A DNA stretch of 64,000 nucleotides from Anoplopoma fimbria (lineage: Eukaryota > Chordata > Actinopteri > Perciformes > Anoplopomatidae). The stretch is from positions 5,441,629 through 5,505,628 of the forward strand of contig NC_072457.1 of NCBI RefSeq assembly GCF_027596085.1, written 5' to 3'. Under the pieces are notes generated by a model, which was not told the origin of the DNA, made no database searches, and saw only the letters and a program-made list of their open reading frames with translations. A program made the position numbers and the translations under genes. This document shows, piece after piece, positions 1 through 12,600 of the stretch (its first letter is position 1; each line of letters begins with the position of its first letter).

Positions 1-2
1 AC

Positions 3-38
3 ATCGCCTCCAAGGTGGCCAACGAGCTCAGGCTGTGA
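3..38 (+). CDS. Possible 3' end of an unidentified gene
   Basis: Eleven sense codons (reading IASKVANELRL) followed by TGA occupy the extreme left edge. The codons are GC-rich in the third position, as in the other coding exons here, while the sequence after the stop turns AT-rich and repeat-laden like a 3' UTR. I do not recognise the protein and only its last residues are in the window. A chance open stretch of this length is quite possible. Confidence 0.35.
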   Translation: MASKVANELRL

Positions 39-742
39 ACGACTTCCAGTTACTGTCCAAAAGGAGAATACCTCACAGAGCGACGCCCCACCCAGAGCGA
101 CGGCGGCCATCTTGGTTTCAGCACCGCGCTAACTGCTGTATGACTCAGAGAGAGACACACGTTATTATACTCAACACACTTACTATTTAATGTTCTCACT
201 AAATGTTTGCCCGTGAAACCAAATATTAAAGCTGAAGGTGCAGATATGTCCCCCCCCAAATCAGTGAGGAGATCCAGAACAAACAGCAGGAGCTAACGAG
301 GATGTTAACATCTGTCACCGCCGGATCGGAGCGAGACTTTGTTGGTTTATCACTGTTTACATGCACTTCACATTTTTCCAATGCCTTGGAAACTGAGTTC
401 TGAACCATCCAGTTAAGTGGGAAGAAGTCAGGCGGATTAAAGCGGATTACACCGGTAGAGTTTTGTTGGAGAAACCTGATGAGTGTTGGGTTTGCACACA
501 TTTCATTTATAAATGTAAATTAGCTCTACGCAGCAGTACGTTTTGAGGGAAATGTGAAGACCAAACTCTATGAAATCTGGAGTTTTCAGTGCGTGTAAAC
601 ATTTTTATCAGATCTTTTTTTTTTTTTTTTTTTTTTTTTTGCTAACAGTGATCTGGTCTCTGGAGTGCAGGTGAACAGTGAAACACGACCTCCGCTGTAC
701 CTGTGCAACTCTCCTGGTGCATGAGTAGAACAGCAAGCCGAG

Positions 743-779
<37 letters not shown>

Positions 780-3305
780 GTTAAGGAATCAGAATCAGCT
801 TTATTGTCTAAGTATATGCACATATGCAAGAAAAGTGGACTTGCTCTAAATGTACGGACACAAATGGAAATAGACGGGGATAAAAAAGCAGCATAATTCA
901 GACACCAAGTGTATTATTTACATTTGAAGTTTTGGCCCCAGAAGAAGAATAAATAAATGATTCAAACTTCCATTTACGCGACATCTAAAAGTGTAACATG
1001 ACAAGTGAGAATAGCGTCAGAAAATGGATTTTGATTTTGTTTTCCAGTGCTGAGAAGCGTCCGTGACCCTCGATCATTATTGAACCTAAACGATGCAACT
1101 GGGCTCTAAATATTGATTCTGCTTCTCTTTGGGCCCTCTGCAGTCTACTCAGTGTTAGATTGTAGATTTTTAAACTGTGATTTGTTAGTCCATCGTATGT
1201 TCGGCTGATATTCCAATAGTAATAACACTACACTAACCTTCTATTTCTATTAAGGAGCTTTGCTAAAGTAAGACATTACCAATTATTATTGGCTATATTA
1301 TTGTTTAAGATGATAAGCTTCCAGTTACTTTTATCAATGACTGGTCATTTATTTTGATCTTATTCAGCTGTTGCTCAGAGGGATCTTCTTCTCTTTCTGC
1401 TCTTCCAATTGTCAGTCTGGTTAAATTGTTGTGCCTCGTTTAAAACAAACCCTTCCTACAAAATAGCATCTATTTGGAAAGACCCGTCCACCAAACTTCA
1501 TGACAACCAGGCCAGTAGTTCGTATTACTGCTGACAAACTAACAAACAAACTGATCCAAAAACATAGCATCCTTTGGTAAAGCTATAAGGAAAAAGAACT
1601 GGAGTTCCTGGTCAATTTAGCAGCAAAAGAAAAGAGACACTCCAAAGCAGAGATATTGGATCATCTTTGAAAGAATATTTAATGCAGATTTTCCTGACAT
1701 TCTGTCTGAGCTGGTTAAACCGCCACCAGTTTGGATGCTTTTCGTGAAGCGTTTAGAAACTACATGTTGTTGGTTTCTTCTCCTGATTTTAAACGTCCGT
1801 CAATCACCTGTTATTTAGATACGACGTTTGCAGCAAATATCCAGTTGCACAGTTGAGTTGCACGGTTTACAGTCGAGGTGATGAGTCATGAAGCGTGACG
1901 TACAATCAGTGACATCATCCTCCCTGTTGGTTGTGTGCCTGTGACCTCTGACCTCCCCTGTTGGCTGATGTTTATACTATTGCAATAATCCTGGAGTTCC
2001 TGGTCGACGATGTCAGCAGTTCAAACACAAACTGTAATGCTTTTTTTTTTTTTTTTTGCTTTTTACACATTTACAGCTGACAGAACAGAATGTGTTTTTA
2101 TTATTTTATTATTAATAATGCTGTATAAAACCAAACCTGTCCAGGTGAATTTGTGCAGGTACAGTATTGATCAGTCTGTTTTTATTTGGTCCACACTGTC
2201 GACATTCATTTTGATTTCACTGAAAATATGACTTTATTATTAATATTTCAAAGATTTTAACCATGGCATAAAACTTGAACCGATCATCAAACCAGAACCA
2301 CAACCACAATGTCCCCTGTTCAAACTGAAAGGATCAGTCTGGTGTTTTTTCTACATGTATACATATTTTTTTTTTTTTATAATCAACTAATTTCATGTGC
2401 TTCCTGTCTGTGGCTCTCAGCTCCAAACCCATTGGTTCCTAATGGAGATGTAAATCTATAAAAAAAAAATCTAATTTATAGGCTTGTTAATTACCTAAAA
2501 CAGCTGGTGACTGTTGTTTTTAATTAAAAATAAAATTAAAAAACAGGAGGAAAGCGGCGGATTAATCCACATTTCTTGCTGTAGTAAACATTTAGACTTT
2601 GACACACACACAATACCTGTCAGTTAATACTATTTGTTTTGATCTCTTCTTGTTGGGAAGAAGCGAGATGTAGAAAATCACCAGATTCATCCTTTTAAAG
2701 GACTATTGCACCATAAATGTGTCCTTTTTCTTGCTGATTCCTGGCGGATAACTCTGTCTGTGTTCCACCACTGAATGCCTTCTGAATGTACTGCTTTGTA
2801 TTCCCGATGCATTCAGTTGTCCCAGAGGAAAAAAAAAAAAAAACGAGCAGTTTGTGGGGTTTAAGTGTTTCTGTATATTTTGAATTTTGTTCCCACTAAT
2901 CCACAGATCCTGTGCAGTGTCGAGGTTCTGCGGGGTTCCACCGTGCGATGGTTCTCCGTCGCTACTGAATCTGGAGGACACTTTGCACTGTTTTCGTTTT
3001 TAGCACTTAAAAACACCAGGAAGGGAACAAACGATGCAAAAACCCTCTCGTCTCCATCTGACGGGGAGGGGAGAGGCGGGAATAAAAAAAGGTGTGGATA
3101 CGACGCTGCCTTCATGTCACCTGAGGGAAGACTGTAAATCTGAGCCTCTTACTTGAAAAAAAAAAAAAAAAAAAAAAAAAAAAGCCTTCGCCTCAGCTTC
3201 CAGATAATAACTCGTACCACGTGACCGACCGGCTCGTCATGAGCGGGAAAGTAGCAGAAGTCCAGTGTAGCCGTGATCGATGAAAACATTTTGAATAAAA
3301 ACCAC
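39..3305. other. Intergenic or 3' UTR sequence, no gene seen
   Basis: No exon with conserved content was recognised on either strand. The stretch contains a poly-T run near 616-640, a (TG)n tract at 747-774, a fragment of a common fish repeat beginning 'aatcagaatcagctttattg' near 786, and A- or T-runs near 2041, 2461, 2830 and 3157. If the 3-38 coding end is real, the first part is its 3' UTR; an AATAAA lies near 948. Confidence 0.5.
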
Positions 3306-3413
3306 ACAGATGAAATCAATTCTTTTTTGTCGTTTTGTTGTTGAACGTGATGTTAAAACACAGATGAAATCAATTCTTTTTTGTCGTTTTGTTGTTGAAC
3401 GTGATGTTAAAAC
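3306..3413. repeat. Perfect 54-bp tandem duplication
   Basis: Two head-to-tail copies (3306-3359 and 3360-3413) read as identical, beginning acagatgaaatcaattc and ending gatgttaaaac. The identity suggests a recent duplication. No gene function is evident. Confidence 0.9.
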
Positions 3414-3589
3414 CTTTAAGATGAAACTAAGATCTGGTTCAGTCTTCATGAAGAACCTGGTCCAAGTAGGGTTTTTTTATAATGTGTACTTGTACGTGTA
3501 ATGTTCCTGCTGTACAGCGTTACAGATGTAAATAATGTGACCTGATCAAATACTGACTTCATTCAGCTTTCACCCTCAAGCAGGCGGGT

Positions 3590-3800
3590 CCAAGACTAGA
3601 CTCAAGGTTGAGTTCAAGACCAAGACCAGATTCAAGGTTTAGTCCAAGACCAGACTCCAGGTTGAGTCCAAGACCGGAGTCCAGGTTGAGTCCAAGACTA
3701 GAATCCAGGTTGAGTTCAAGACCAGACTTCAGGTTTAGTCCAAGACCAGACTCCAGTGAATCCAAGACTGGAATCCAGGTTGAGTCCAGGACCAGACTCC
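3590..3800. repeat. Minisatellite, about 24-bp unit
   Basis: About nine imperfect copies of a 24-bp unit built on 'tccaagaccagactccaggt' run across this interval. Because 24 is a multiple of three, the array is open in several frames and would translate to Ser-Arg-Pro-rich or Leu-Gly-rich peptides. I treat those as artefacts. Confidence 0.85.
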
Positions 3801-4409
3801 AAGTGTAAAGATAGACTTGAAAAAAAAGTATAAAGGTAAGGCTCACTTTTTTAATTATATATTTCACACTAATGCTGTACTTTTACTTGAGTAAAATGTT
3901 GAATGCAGCAGTATTTCTACTCTTGTAGTATTATAACTAGTCTACTTTTACTTATGTAAATTAAGAGTAACTTCTTCCATCATTAAGTGTTTTATGAGTT
4001 CCCTCTACAAACTCTGTTCATCAGTTACACCAAATTGAATGACATCAGACAAAAACATGACAATGAAAATTGAAGAATTCAGCTAAATGTTATGTTGTTT
4101 TTTAATGACTGGTTGAATTGATTATTTCAGCAACAGTGATTTTATATATTGGCACAATCATAATTTAATTAAACTAATTATAAATACATGATCATTTTGA
4201 AATAAATAATCCTGTTAACTTAAAAATGATGAATATATTTTAAAAACATACTGTAACTCTTAAAGCTTTCAAGCAGTAAACACCAACCATCTTTATCATT
4301 TCTTCCTAATTTAACAGTGTTTGCTGTATAATGGACTGAGTTTAACTCTGAAATCTGATTGGTCGGTCCATCCGTTCTCCTCCTGACTCCAGCCAATCAT
4401 CATCCAGAT

Positions 4410-7400
4410 CTACTTCTGCGTAGGAATGAGCTCATCGATGTCTCGTCCATCCTCCAGCCTCTTCTCCATGGCGACGAGCAGTTTGACCCCGTCCACCACC
4501 AGCTGGGTCAGTCCCACCTCGCTCAGGCCGAAGGTCGCCACGTTGCTCACGCAATACACCGCCGGGGATTCTGGGATATTGGAAAGGGCAAGTTTGAAAC
4601 CAGAGCGGTTCAGTCTGATTTCCTGAAGAGACATCAAGCCTCTAAAGGGATTAGTGTTGTAAATTCAGAGTTACAGTTTTTAGTCAAATGAGAATGTTAA
4701 AAATACAAAGAAAAATATTTATACATAAATAACTAGAGACCATCTCGTGCCGCCAAATGCTCGGACCACATGCATCTTTGAAATTAAAATGAAACTTTGT
4801 AGACAGTAATTCAAATTAGCTTCATCTTAACCAGCTGCAACATTAAAGTGATGAACACATGAATGCATCAAAAATTATAATCCAATAATATAATATACAT
4901 TATTCTGAAATGGACCATTCTCCATAATGAGTACTTTTACTTTTGGATCTTTTTTCTACACTCTGTAATAATGAGTAGTACTATAATAATACAGATCCTG
5001 ACACATCCCATCTCGTTGTACTTTTAGATGTGAGAATCTCATCACTCATTAAAAACATTAACTGCTTGTTTTTCCTAAATATTAACAAACCTAATATTAT
5101 ATTTCATATAAAACTGTCATAATTCCCTTTGATATTAGATGTTAAGTTGACAGTAACTCACCGGCCGTAAATATCTAACCTCGAACAGAGAACTGATCAC
5201 AGTGTAAAACGCTGACCTGCAGTTCATCGAGTGTCATGTTTGTCCTCTACCTGTGGTGGTGTCCATGCACATCCTCAGTCTCTTCAGGACGTCCTGCAGG
5301 CGTTTGTGTCTCGGTAGGTGTTGCAGTCTGAGGTGGACTCTGATCCTCAGACCCGTCCCCACGTCGGCCGGAGAGCTGCTGACCCACCCGAGCTGCTGCT
5401 TCCAGGTGAACGGGTGTCTGACCTCCCTGTAGGACTCCTCCAGCTGGGAACACAGAGGTCAAAGGTCAAAGGTCATGCCTGATACCATAAAAAGTATAAG
5501 GAGTATCAGGTAGTACTTTTTAAGTCAGTTCTGTAGTATTTAACTCTGCTGATTGGTCAAATACTTCTGACCAGGAAACGATGCTGGATATCTATTATAT
5601 ACGTTTAAAAAAAATCTGCTTTCAATATACTGTAATTTTTAACAGAAACAAACAATCTAGATCCCTTAGATAAATACTGAATGGGACATTTTTGACTTAA
5701 AACGAACTCGTCAGCTCTTTCTTGTCAGTTTTTTTCTGTACTGCACCTCTCTTGGTATCTGCCAACATCAACACCAATATGATGGATCTGCAATATGCTA
5801 ATATCAGCTGATATATCAGCCTGACCCATTTATTGCTCTACCTCTACAGGAAGCTATCAGCAGCGTGGTCCACTGGAGGATTTATGACCAAATAAATTAT
5901 AAATCCGACCAAAAAATACTCTCTTTTGACGCGTGCATTTTCCTTCCAGTTTGTTTGTCTTGATTGGTTCCAGTCTGACCAGTTAAAGACTCTGACTGGA
6001 CTGTGTGCCGACTGCTTGTTTGAACTGGTCAGACGTCATCGGGTTACTTAAATGGTATTTGGAAAATATATTTTTTGAAGATTTAGTTCTGATAAAGTTT
6101 CATATTGTTGAAGATGTGATAAGATTGGCTTATTATCTACCCTTAGTATAAACATCTGGAGGAAGGGAGCAGATGTTGTTAACTTAAATCTGCTCATGGT
6201 TAAAAAATTGTAGATGACAAAAGAAATCATGAAGCCAGCAGTCATTTGTGGCTCTAATGTTTCCTGAGAATGAGACCCGTCTCTGACCTTCTGCAGGTTG
6301 TTGAAGATGAACTTAAAAGCCTCGGTGATGTTGGCGTCGTCTCGTGCCGACACCAGTCTGAGGTGGTCCTCCATGTTGACCCAGACCACCAGGCTGCCGT
6401 CGTTACTCAACCTGCAACCAGGAATAATGAGATTTTACTCGTTTGACAAGAGAATCGTGTTCCTGAAGTGTTTAACTTATATCCTAGAGCATCACAGAGT
6501 CAGACTGCTTTGGTTCACACTGGTTTTGTTCATGGGTGGAGTGACATTTGGCCTCTTTTAGGATTTGAGTCACTGGTGTCTCAGGTTCTGATTCTTGCAA
6601 ACATCACTGGGAGAAAAAGGACTCATGGGTTTGAAACCAGACTGACCAGACTGCCCTGGCGTCGGGCCAGTCCCGGGCCACGCCGATACGGAGCTGAGAG
6701 GAGGACGGAGGGTCAAGGTTCAGCTCCTTCTGCTGCTCCTCGTTCAGCTCCTCCAGTAAGAGGAGTCGACCCGGCAGCTCCTCCTCCTCCAGCCGCTGCA
6801 GAGCTGGAAGGGTAAAGAGGACACACTGGTCTACTGGATACCAGTTCACTTGGAGGACATTTTTACTCTGGGGTTGAATGTCCACACAAGCTTTGGAACT
6901 TTGAAAGTGGTCAGAATCTGAGAGGAGAAGATTTGGACCAAGTCTACTCTGAACCACAGATGTGCAGTACCTCTCCTGGCCAGTGTGAGGAGCTGTCTGC
7001 GCTCTCCTCGGCTGCAGTGTGTCGGGAAGCATAAGTCCTCGACGCCTCTGACGACACTCATCTCACAGCGCACGGCGTACGACCTGTCCAAGTCATCACC
7101 CCCCTGCACACACACATACAAAACATTTCCGTGGAAACGTTGAAGTCATAGTGGTGTAGCATGTGAAGCTGAAGTGCTAGCATTGAGATAATATGTCGTT
7201 GAGCATCAGCAGTCATTTGCCACAGATTCAAATGCTGGTTAACAGCAGGATGTTGGCCAGAAAACATTAGTTACATCAATAATAATAACATCATGTGTTC
7301 TGTATATTGGCCTTTCTCCATCTTGGCTTTTTCTAACGCTTAATCAGACATTTTGTGATGATCAAAAGGTTGCAATTAACGTTCATGAACTGAAAACCAA

Positions 7401-9051
7401 CTGCTGTGCTGGTGACCTGTCAATCACAAGATACCCACGCCCTAAAGCATACTCTGCTTTATGGTCTATTTTACTCTAAATGGACCATCATTTACTAAAT
7501 GAACATCATGCTGTATTGAAGAAGTCCTAAAACTAGAGATTGAGAACAAAAAAAATTATGTTTACAATGTTTACTGAGGGAATAAATCAAGTGAGAAATA
7601 GGGTCATTTTTCTCATAGACTTCTATACAATCACATTTCTTTTTGCAACCAGAGGCGTCGCCCCCTGATGGCCATTAGAGAGAATGCGAGTGAAAGGTAC
7701 TTCAACATTGACTTTACTCTTCAGACCCAGAGGTTCCCTCCTGGTGGTAATGTGATCTGACCAGCTACCTTTAAGTTGTCGTGGTTGAAGTCTCTCTCTG
7801 GCGTCTGTCCGGTGATCTTGTGTTGGTGATGCGCCTCGATGACTCGGTCGAAGAACTTACAGAACAGGATGTAGCACTCAGCGTCGCCCGCAACGCAGCC
7901 CACAGATACAGGGCTGCACCAATCACCTTCAGACACAAACAGGAAAATTACATTTACAGACTGGCATTCACAATCCAAAAGAAAATGTATTGATTTTGTG
8001 TTTCTAGAGGTTTTTTTTTTAACTTAAATACACTCAGTTTTCTTTCAGAGAAGCATCAGGTGGCCATAAAAGGAACTGCAGGTTAACGCAACAGAGGGGA
8101 AAAAACACACAACTGCTAAAATCTGCACAAAATATTCACCTTACAAGCTTCATTCACCATAATGTTACATTTCTGGAATAACTATTTAACTTGATCTTAA
8201 ATGTCTCTCAATGTAAACCGGTTACTTTACTGCCAAACTTTTAAACAGCAGCTCTTTAAACACAATAAAACTGAACAGCTATAAAGTTATTCAAGGTGAA
8301 ATGTCTGTGAACAAAGCATTAATACTGGATTGGAGTTATGATCAGCTGAGAAACGAAAAAAAAAAATCTGACATACATATATCTGTAAAGCTTCTATGCT
8401 CACAATAATTGACTCTAATATTTAATTGATTTATAGTAAATAAATAAAAAATAAATAAATGATTGTTCCTCAAATGTCCATGACTTCCTACGATCAGTTC
8501 TTAATGATTTTAATCTCTTATTTTCTGACAGCTGACATCACGGTGACATCACGGTGACATCACCTGGTTCCTCGAGGCCCGGGCGGATGACGTCATCGAA
8601 CATGACTCCGCTCTGGGTGCAGCGGTTGAACTGGCGGCTGTACATGGCCAGCGTGAGGATCCGTCCCATCCGGGTGTAGTTCCTGCTCAGGTCAGGAAAC
8701 TCCTCCTCTGGAGAAAGTCTCCTCAGGTGGAGCCGGGTCATGGGGTCGGGGGGGACCAGACTCTGAACGCACAGGAAGTGGTTTTTAAGATGAGACAGGA
8801 AAAGCTTTTAGTCTGAAAGATGCCAACAATGTTGACTAATGTCTATTCTGGGATGTTTTGATTTAGTCACATGGATAAGTTGTGCAGTCAGATCTCACAA
8901 ACTCACTCAACTCTGAGAGAATATCAATAATCGATTAATGATACTCTGTTTATCTTCAGCGTTAGCTAGCTATGAATGTATTAATATCTCACACTGTTAT
9001 GAATAATTATGTAGTGATTACCTCCAAAATGGGCCGGTACCTCATCTCCAT
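4410..9051 (-). CDS. Creatine kinase-like protein, probable pseudoenzyme
   Basis: Eight coding exons join in frame: 9051-9022, 8762-8564, 7926-7769, 7103-6971, 6803-6647, 6411-6288, 5443-5251 and 4570-4410, giving 384 aa (cytosolic creatine kinases have about 381). Exon sizes of 133, 124 and 193 nt match the usual creatine kinase layout. Family blocks are clear: [66 protein letters not shown] and VVDGVKLL. Family members transfer phosphate between ATP and creatine. Here the reactive Cys (283 in muscle CK) is Ser291, the RVRTGRS nucleotide-binding segment reads EMSVVRG (143-149), the GTGG loop is lost, and NEED is NMED. Catalysis is therefore doubtful. Exon 1 extends to 9068 behind a TTTTGTTACAG acceptor, so a further 5' UTR exon lies upstream. 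The ATG at 9049-9051 is the first in frame. Intact splice sites and an open frame argue against a pseudogene. Confidence 0.88.
7405..7700 (-). repeat. Interspersed repeat, copy 1
   Basis: This sequence, in creatine kinase-like intron 3, is the reverse-complement relative of 22229-22513. Both share the gtcaatcac end, the 'agcagggggc'/'gccccctg' core and the 'cattctctctaat' region. It looks like a short non-autonomous element; the family was not identified. Confidence 0.75.
8533..8563. repeat. 11-bp tandem repeat at a splice donor
   Basis: Nearly three copies of tgacatcacgg are present. The last one forms the 5' splice site of creatine kinase-like exon 2 (CCAG|GTGATGTCA on the minus strand). 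Each copy holds TGACATCA, a variant of the CRE/AP-1 core. Confidence 0.85.
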
Positions 9052-9427
9052 TGGAAAAGCAACTGGAGCTGTAACAAAAGCAAAATGTTGAACATATCAT
9101 AGATAAAAAAGTATATCTTTTTTTTTTAATAGGGCACCTTTAAAAATATGGAAATGAAGATGTACAGTTATATGTTTTATATACATAATGCAAACTTTTT
9201 AAACAATTGTTTGGTGAATGAGTCGATCCTAAAGAATCTTGAGATAAAAACAATTACATTTTCAGTAGCCTGATGTTAAGCGTGCACACCACATAACACG
9301 GTCAAATAACACTTAAAAACAATATAAAATGAATTGCTTGTGAGAAACAGTGATGACCACAAAGATAAAAACCCCAAATCATTTGAAAATTGTAGTTGTC
9401 CTCCTTTTAAAATTCATCAATGAAGAT

Positions 9428-9442
9428 CCATATTATGTTTTT
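9428..9442. repeat. Left copy of LINE target-site duplication
   Basis: CCATATTATGTTTTT is repeated exactly at 15171-15185 and brackets the L1-type element. It marks the 3' (poly-A) side of the minus-strand insertion. Confidence 0.9.
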
Positions 9443-9609
9443 GTTTTTTTTAACACTTTATTTTTGTTGTTTTTTCAATCATAGGTAGATCACATACATA
9501 CAAAAGGGTAGGAAAGGCAAACAAAACAAAAACAAAAGGGTTCCGGATTGCTCTGTTCCTTCAAAAGTATTATAAGTCTTGAGATATATTCAGGGTTTTT
9601 TATCCTGTC

Positions 9610-12600
9610 TTATCGTTGAGATGTAAACATTGTCCATTTCTCCCAGTTCTCGTGACATCGCTCCTCTTGGGATCTTATCCTGTGAGTTAACAGTTCCATA
9701 TCATATATTTCCTTCACAATTAACAGCCAACCATCTTGTGATGGTGGTTCTTCCTTGTACCATCTCTTCGTGATAGCCTTCTTACAAGCTGCTAACAAGA
9801 TTTTCAGCAGATACCTGTCTTCCCTTAGCACAATATCTCCGGTCATATTACCAAAGTAAAGCAGCATACATGACTTAGGTATATCATATCCCAGAATTTT
9901 GACAGTAACCATATGGACATTTCCCCAAAACTGTACAATTTTAGGACATAACCAAAATACATGAGAATGATCTACATTTACTGCCCCACATTTCCTCCAA
10001 CATGGTTGAGCAATAGACAGATATTTGCTCTTGATTTGGGGGGTGATAAAGAATCTAATGACATTCTTCCAACAATGTTCTCTCCAAGTTCGCGAGGATG
10101 TTGAGGACTGTTGTGTCCTCCAAATATAGAGCCATTCATCTGTTGTAATATTCACATCAAGTTCTTTTTCCCATTTCAGTTTTACATAAGATGTTGTATT
10201 TCCTAAACTGTCCATCAAATGTTGATATAAGGTGGATATGATTCTGTATTTCTTCGAGTTGTAAACTCCAATTACGGTTCTGATTATTCCATTTTTATCC
10301 AAGTTAATATTGTGCTTTATTTCTCTGTCAAAGAAGTCCCTTAATTGCATATATCTGAAGTGGTCTTGATTATTTAGTAAATATTTGTCTTTAAGCTCCT
10401 GAAAACTCACAACATTCCCATCTTTAATAACTGTGCATATTGCTGTTATTCCATACGGTATCCACTGTTTAAACCTCAGATCAAGTGTACCCGGGATAAA
10501 ATGCCTGTCATAGGCTATCCATCGAAGAAGCCTGAGCTCCTCTTCTAATCTGTATTTTCGTACCAGTTTAAACCACATCTCCAGCGTAAATCGGGTGATA
10601 GCATCCATCTGTTCAAGTAACTCTTTTGCTATATTTCTGTCCCCAATAAGGCTTTGAATTTCCCTTCCTTCTACATATCGTTCTAGGTTTTTCCATTTCG
10701 CCTCATAATTTTTAGTACACCAGTAAATCACTGGTCTAATTTGTGCTGCATGGAAATATTCCCTAAGGTTTGGTAGTGACATTCCCCCTTTATGTTTTCC
10801 AATCTGTAATGTTTCATATTTGACTCTCGGCCTTTGGCCATTCCATATAAACCTTGATATAGTTTTATCCCAGGCTCTAAATTGTTTCTCAGGTATCTCG
10901 ATTGGTAGTGACTGAAAGAAATAAAGGAGTCTTGGAAGGATGGTCATTTTTATAGTGTCTATTCGTGAACTGAGATCGAGTGGAAGAATAGCCCACCTCT
11001 CCATATCACTCCTAATGTCCTGATCCACTTTGATATAGTTAGCTCTATATAGATTATCAATACCTTTTGTTATTTTAACCCCAAGATATGTCATAGTTTT
11101 GGAATTCCAATTTAAGTTAAGTGTTTGTCGTAGGGTTTGGGATGGTTTGTAATTCAGTGTTAAAATCTCTGTTTTCGACAAATTTAATTTATACCCAGAG
11201 TAAGAGCCGAACATTTCAAGTAGGTTGATTAATATGGGGAGGCATGTGTCTGGGTCTTCTAAATAACAAATTACGTCATCGGCAAAAAGCCCAATGGTGT
11301 GTTCTTCATTCCTGACTTTTATCCCTTTAAGGTCCTTATTCTGCCTAATTGCTTGTGCCAAAGGCTCTATAAATATTGCAAATAAAGTCGGTGAAAGACA
11401 ACATCCCTGCCTGGTAGATCGTTCTAATACTATACTATCAGTCAGACTCCCATTTATTTTTATCCTTGCTGTTGGGTTTTGATAAAGTGTTCTAATACAT
11501 TGAATCGCTTTTTCATTTAGTCCAAATTTCTCAAGTACCTGATACAGAAATGACCAGTTTACACTGTCAAATGCCTTTTCTGCATCAAGACTTATCAGGG
11601 CTGCACTGATATTTTTGCTGTTGATATGTTCAATTATATGTAGGGTTCTCCTTATGTTATCTTGGGTTTGACGTCCCTTGATAAAGCCGGTCTGGTCTTC
11701 CTCTATAATGTCATTCATAAAGTGTTCATACCTTTTTGCAATAATCGAGGTATATAGTTTATAATCTATGTTAAGTATTGATATGGGTCTGTAGCCAGAG
11801 CAGATATCACTGTTTTTTCCTTTAGGAATCACTGTTATTACAGCTTCCTTCCAGGATGGTGGGAGTTTACCATGGTCAAGCGTATAGTTAAATGACGACT
11901 CAAGTAGTGGTACAAGTTGTTCACTGAACGTTTTGTACCACTCCGCTGGTAGACCATCACTGCCAGGGGATTTGTTTGTTTTCAGTCTACCCATGGCTTT
12001 CTCTATTTCTAGTTTTGTGATGGGTGAAGTCAGAAGGTCATTCTGCTCTTTCCCAATTGCTGGTAGGTCGAGCGTCTCTAGAAAGGCTCTAATCTGATCA
12101 GCGTCAGCGGATGGAGGTTGACTATACAAATTTTGATAATAGTTCCTGAAGATGGTTTCAATCTCTTTCGGTTCAGAGGATACCTGATTTGTGACAGTAT
12201 CCCTTATCTTATGAATGGTCCTATCTGCCTGTTGTTTTTGCAGTCTTTTTGCCAGTAATTTATTTGCTTTGGGTCCCACTTCATAGTAGGACTGTTTAAG
12301 AAATCTTGTTTTTTTTTTCTATGTCAGAGGTTAATAGTTTATCTATATTGTCTCTAATTTCTTTAATTTTTGGTAGCAATGTCGAGTCTCGAGTATATTT
12401 GTGTTGTTTTTCAATTTCCAGTAATCTTTCCTTTTCCTTCCTGTATGCTGCTTCTTTAGATTTCTTGATAGATGCCGTCTTCGCAATGAGTTTCCCTCTC
12501 ATAACTGCTTTAAGAGCATCCCACAAGATTACAGCATTAACCTCTCCGTTGTCGTTTTCTTTTTGATATGTTATAATCTCTTTTTTGATCTCCTCAACAA

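Noticed and set aside
6846..7267. Open frames on the minus strand extending beyond the creatine kinase-like exon at 6971-7103
   Set aside because: Only the spliced part matches the family; the extensions are intron reading.
7769..7913. Shorter version of creatine kinase-like exon 3 using a GGTGCAG acceptor
   Set aside because: It breaks the frame with exon 2. The upstream acceptor (exon end at 7926) keeps the frame and restores the family's exon length.
8533..8563. CRISPR-like short repeats, and the satellite arrays in general
   Set aside because: These are contiguous tandem repeats in a vertebrate genome without spacers; CRISPR is not applicable.
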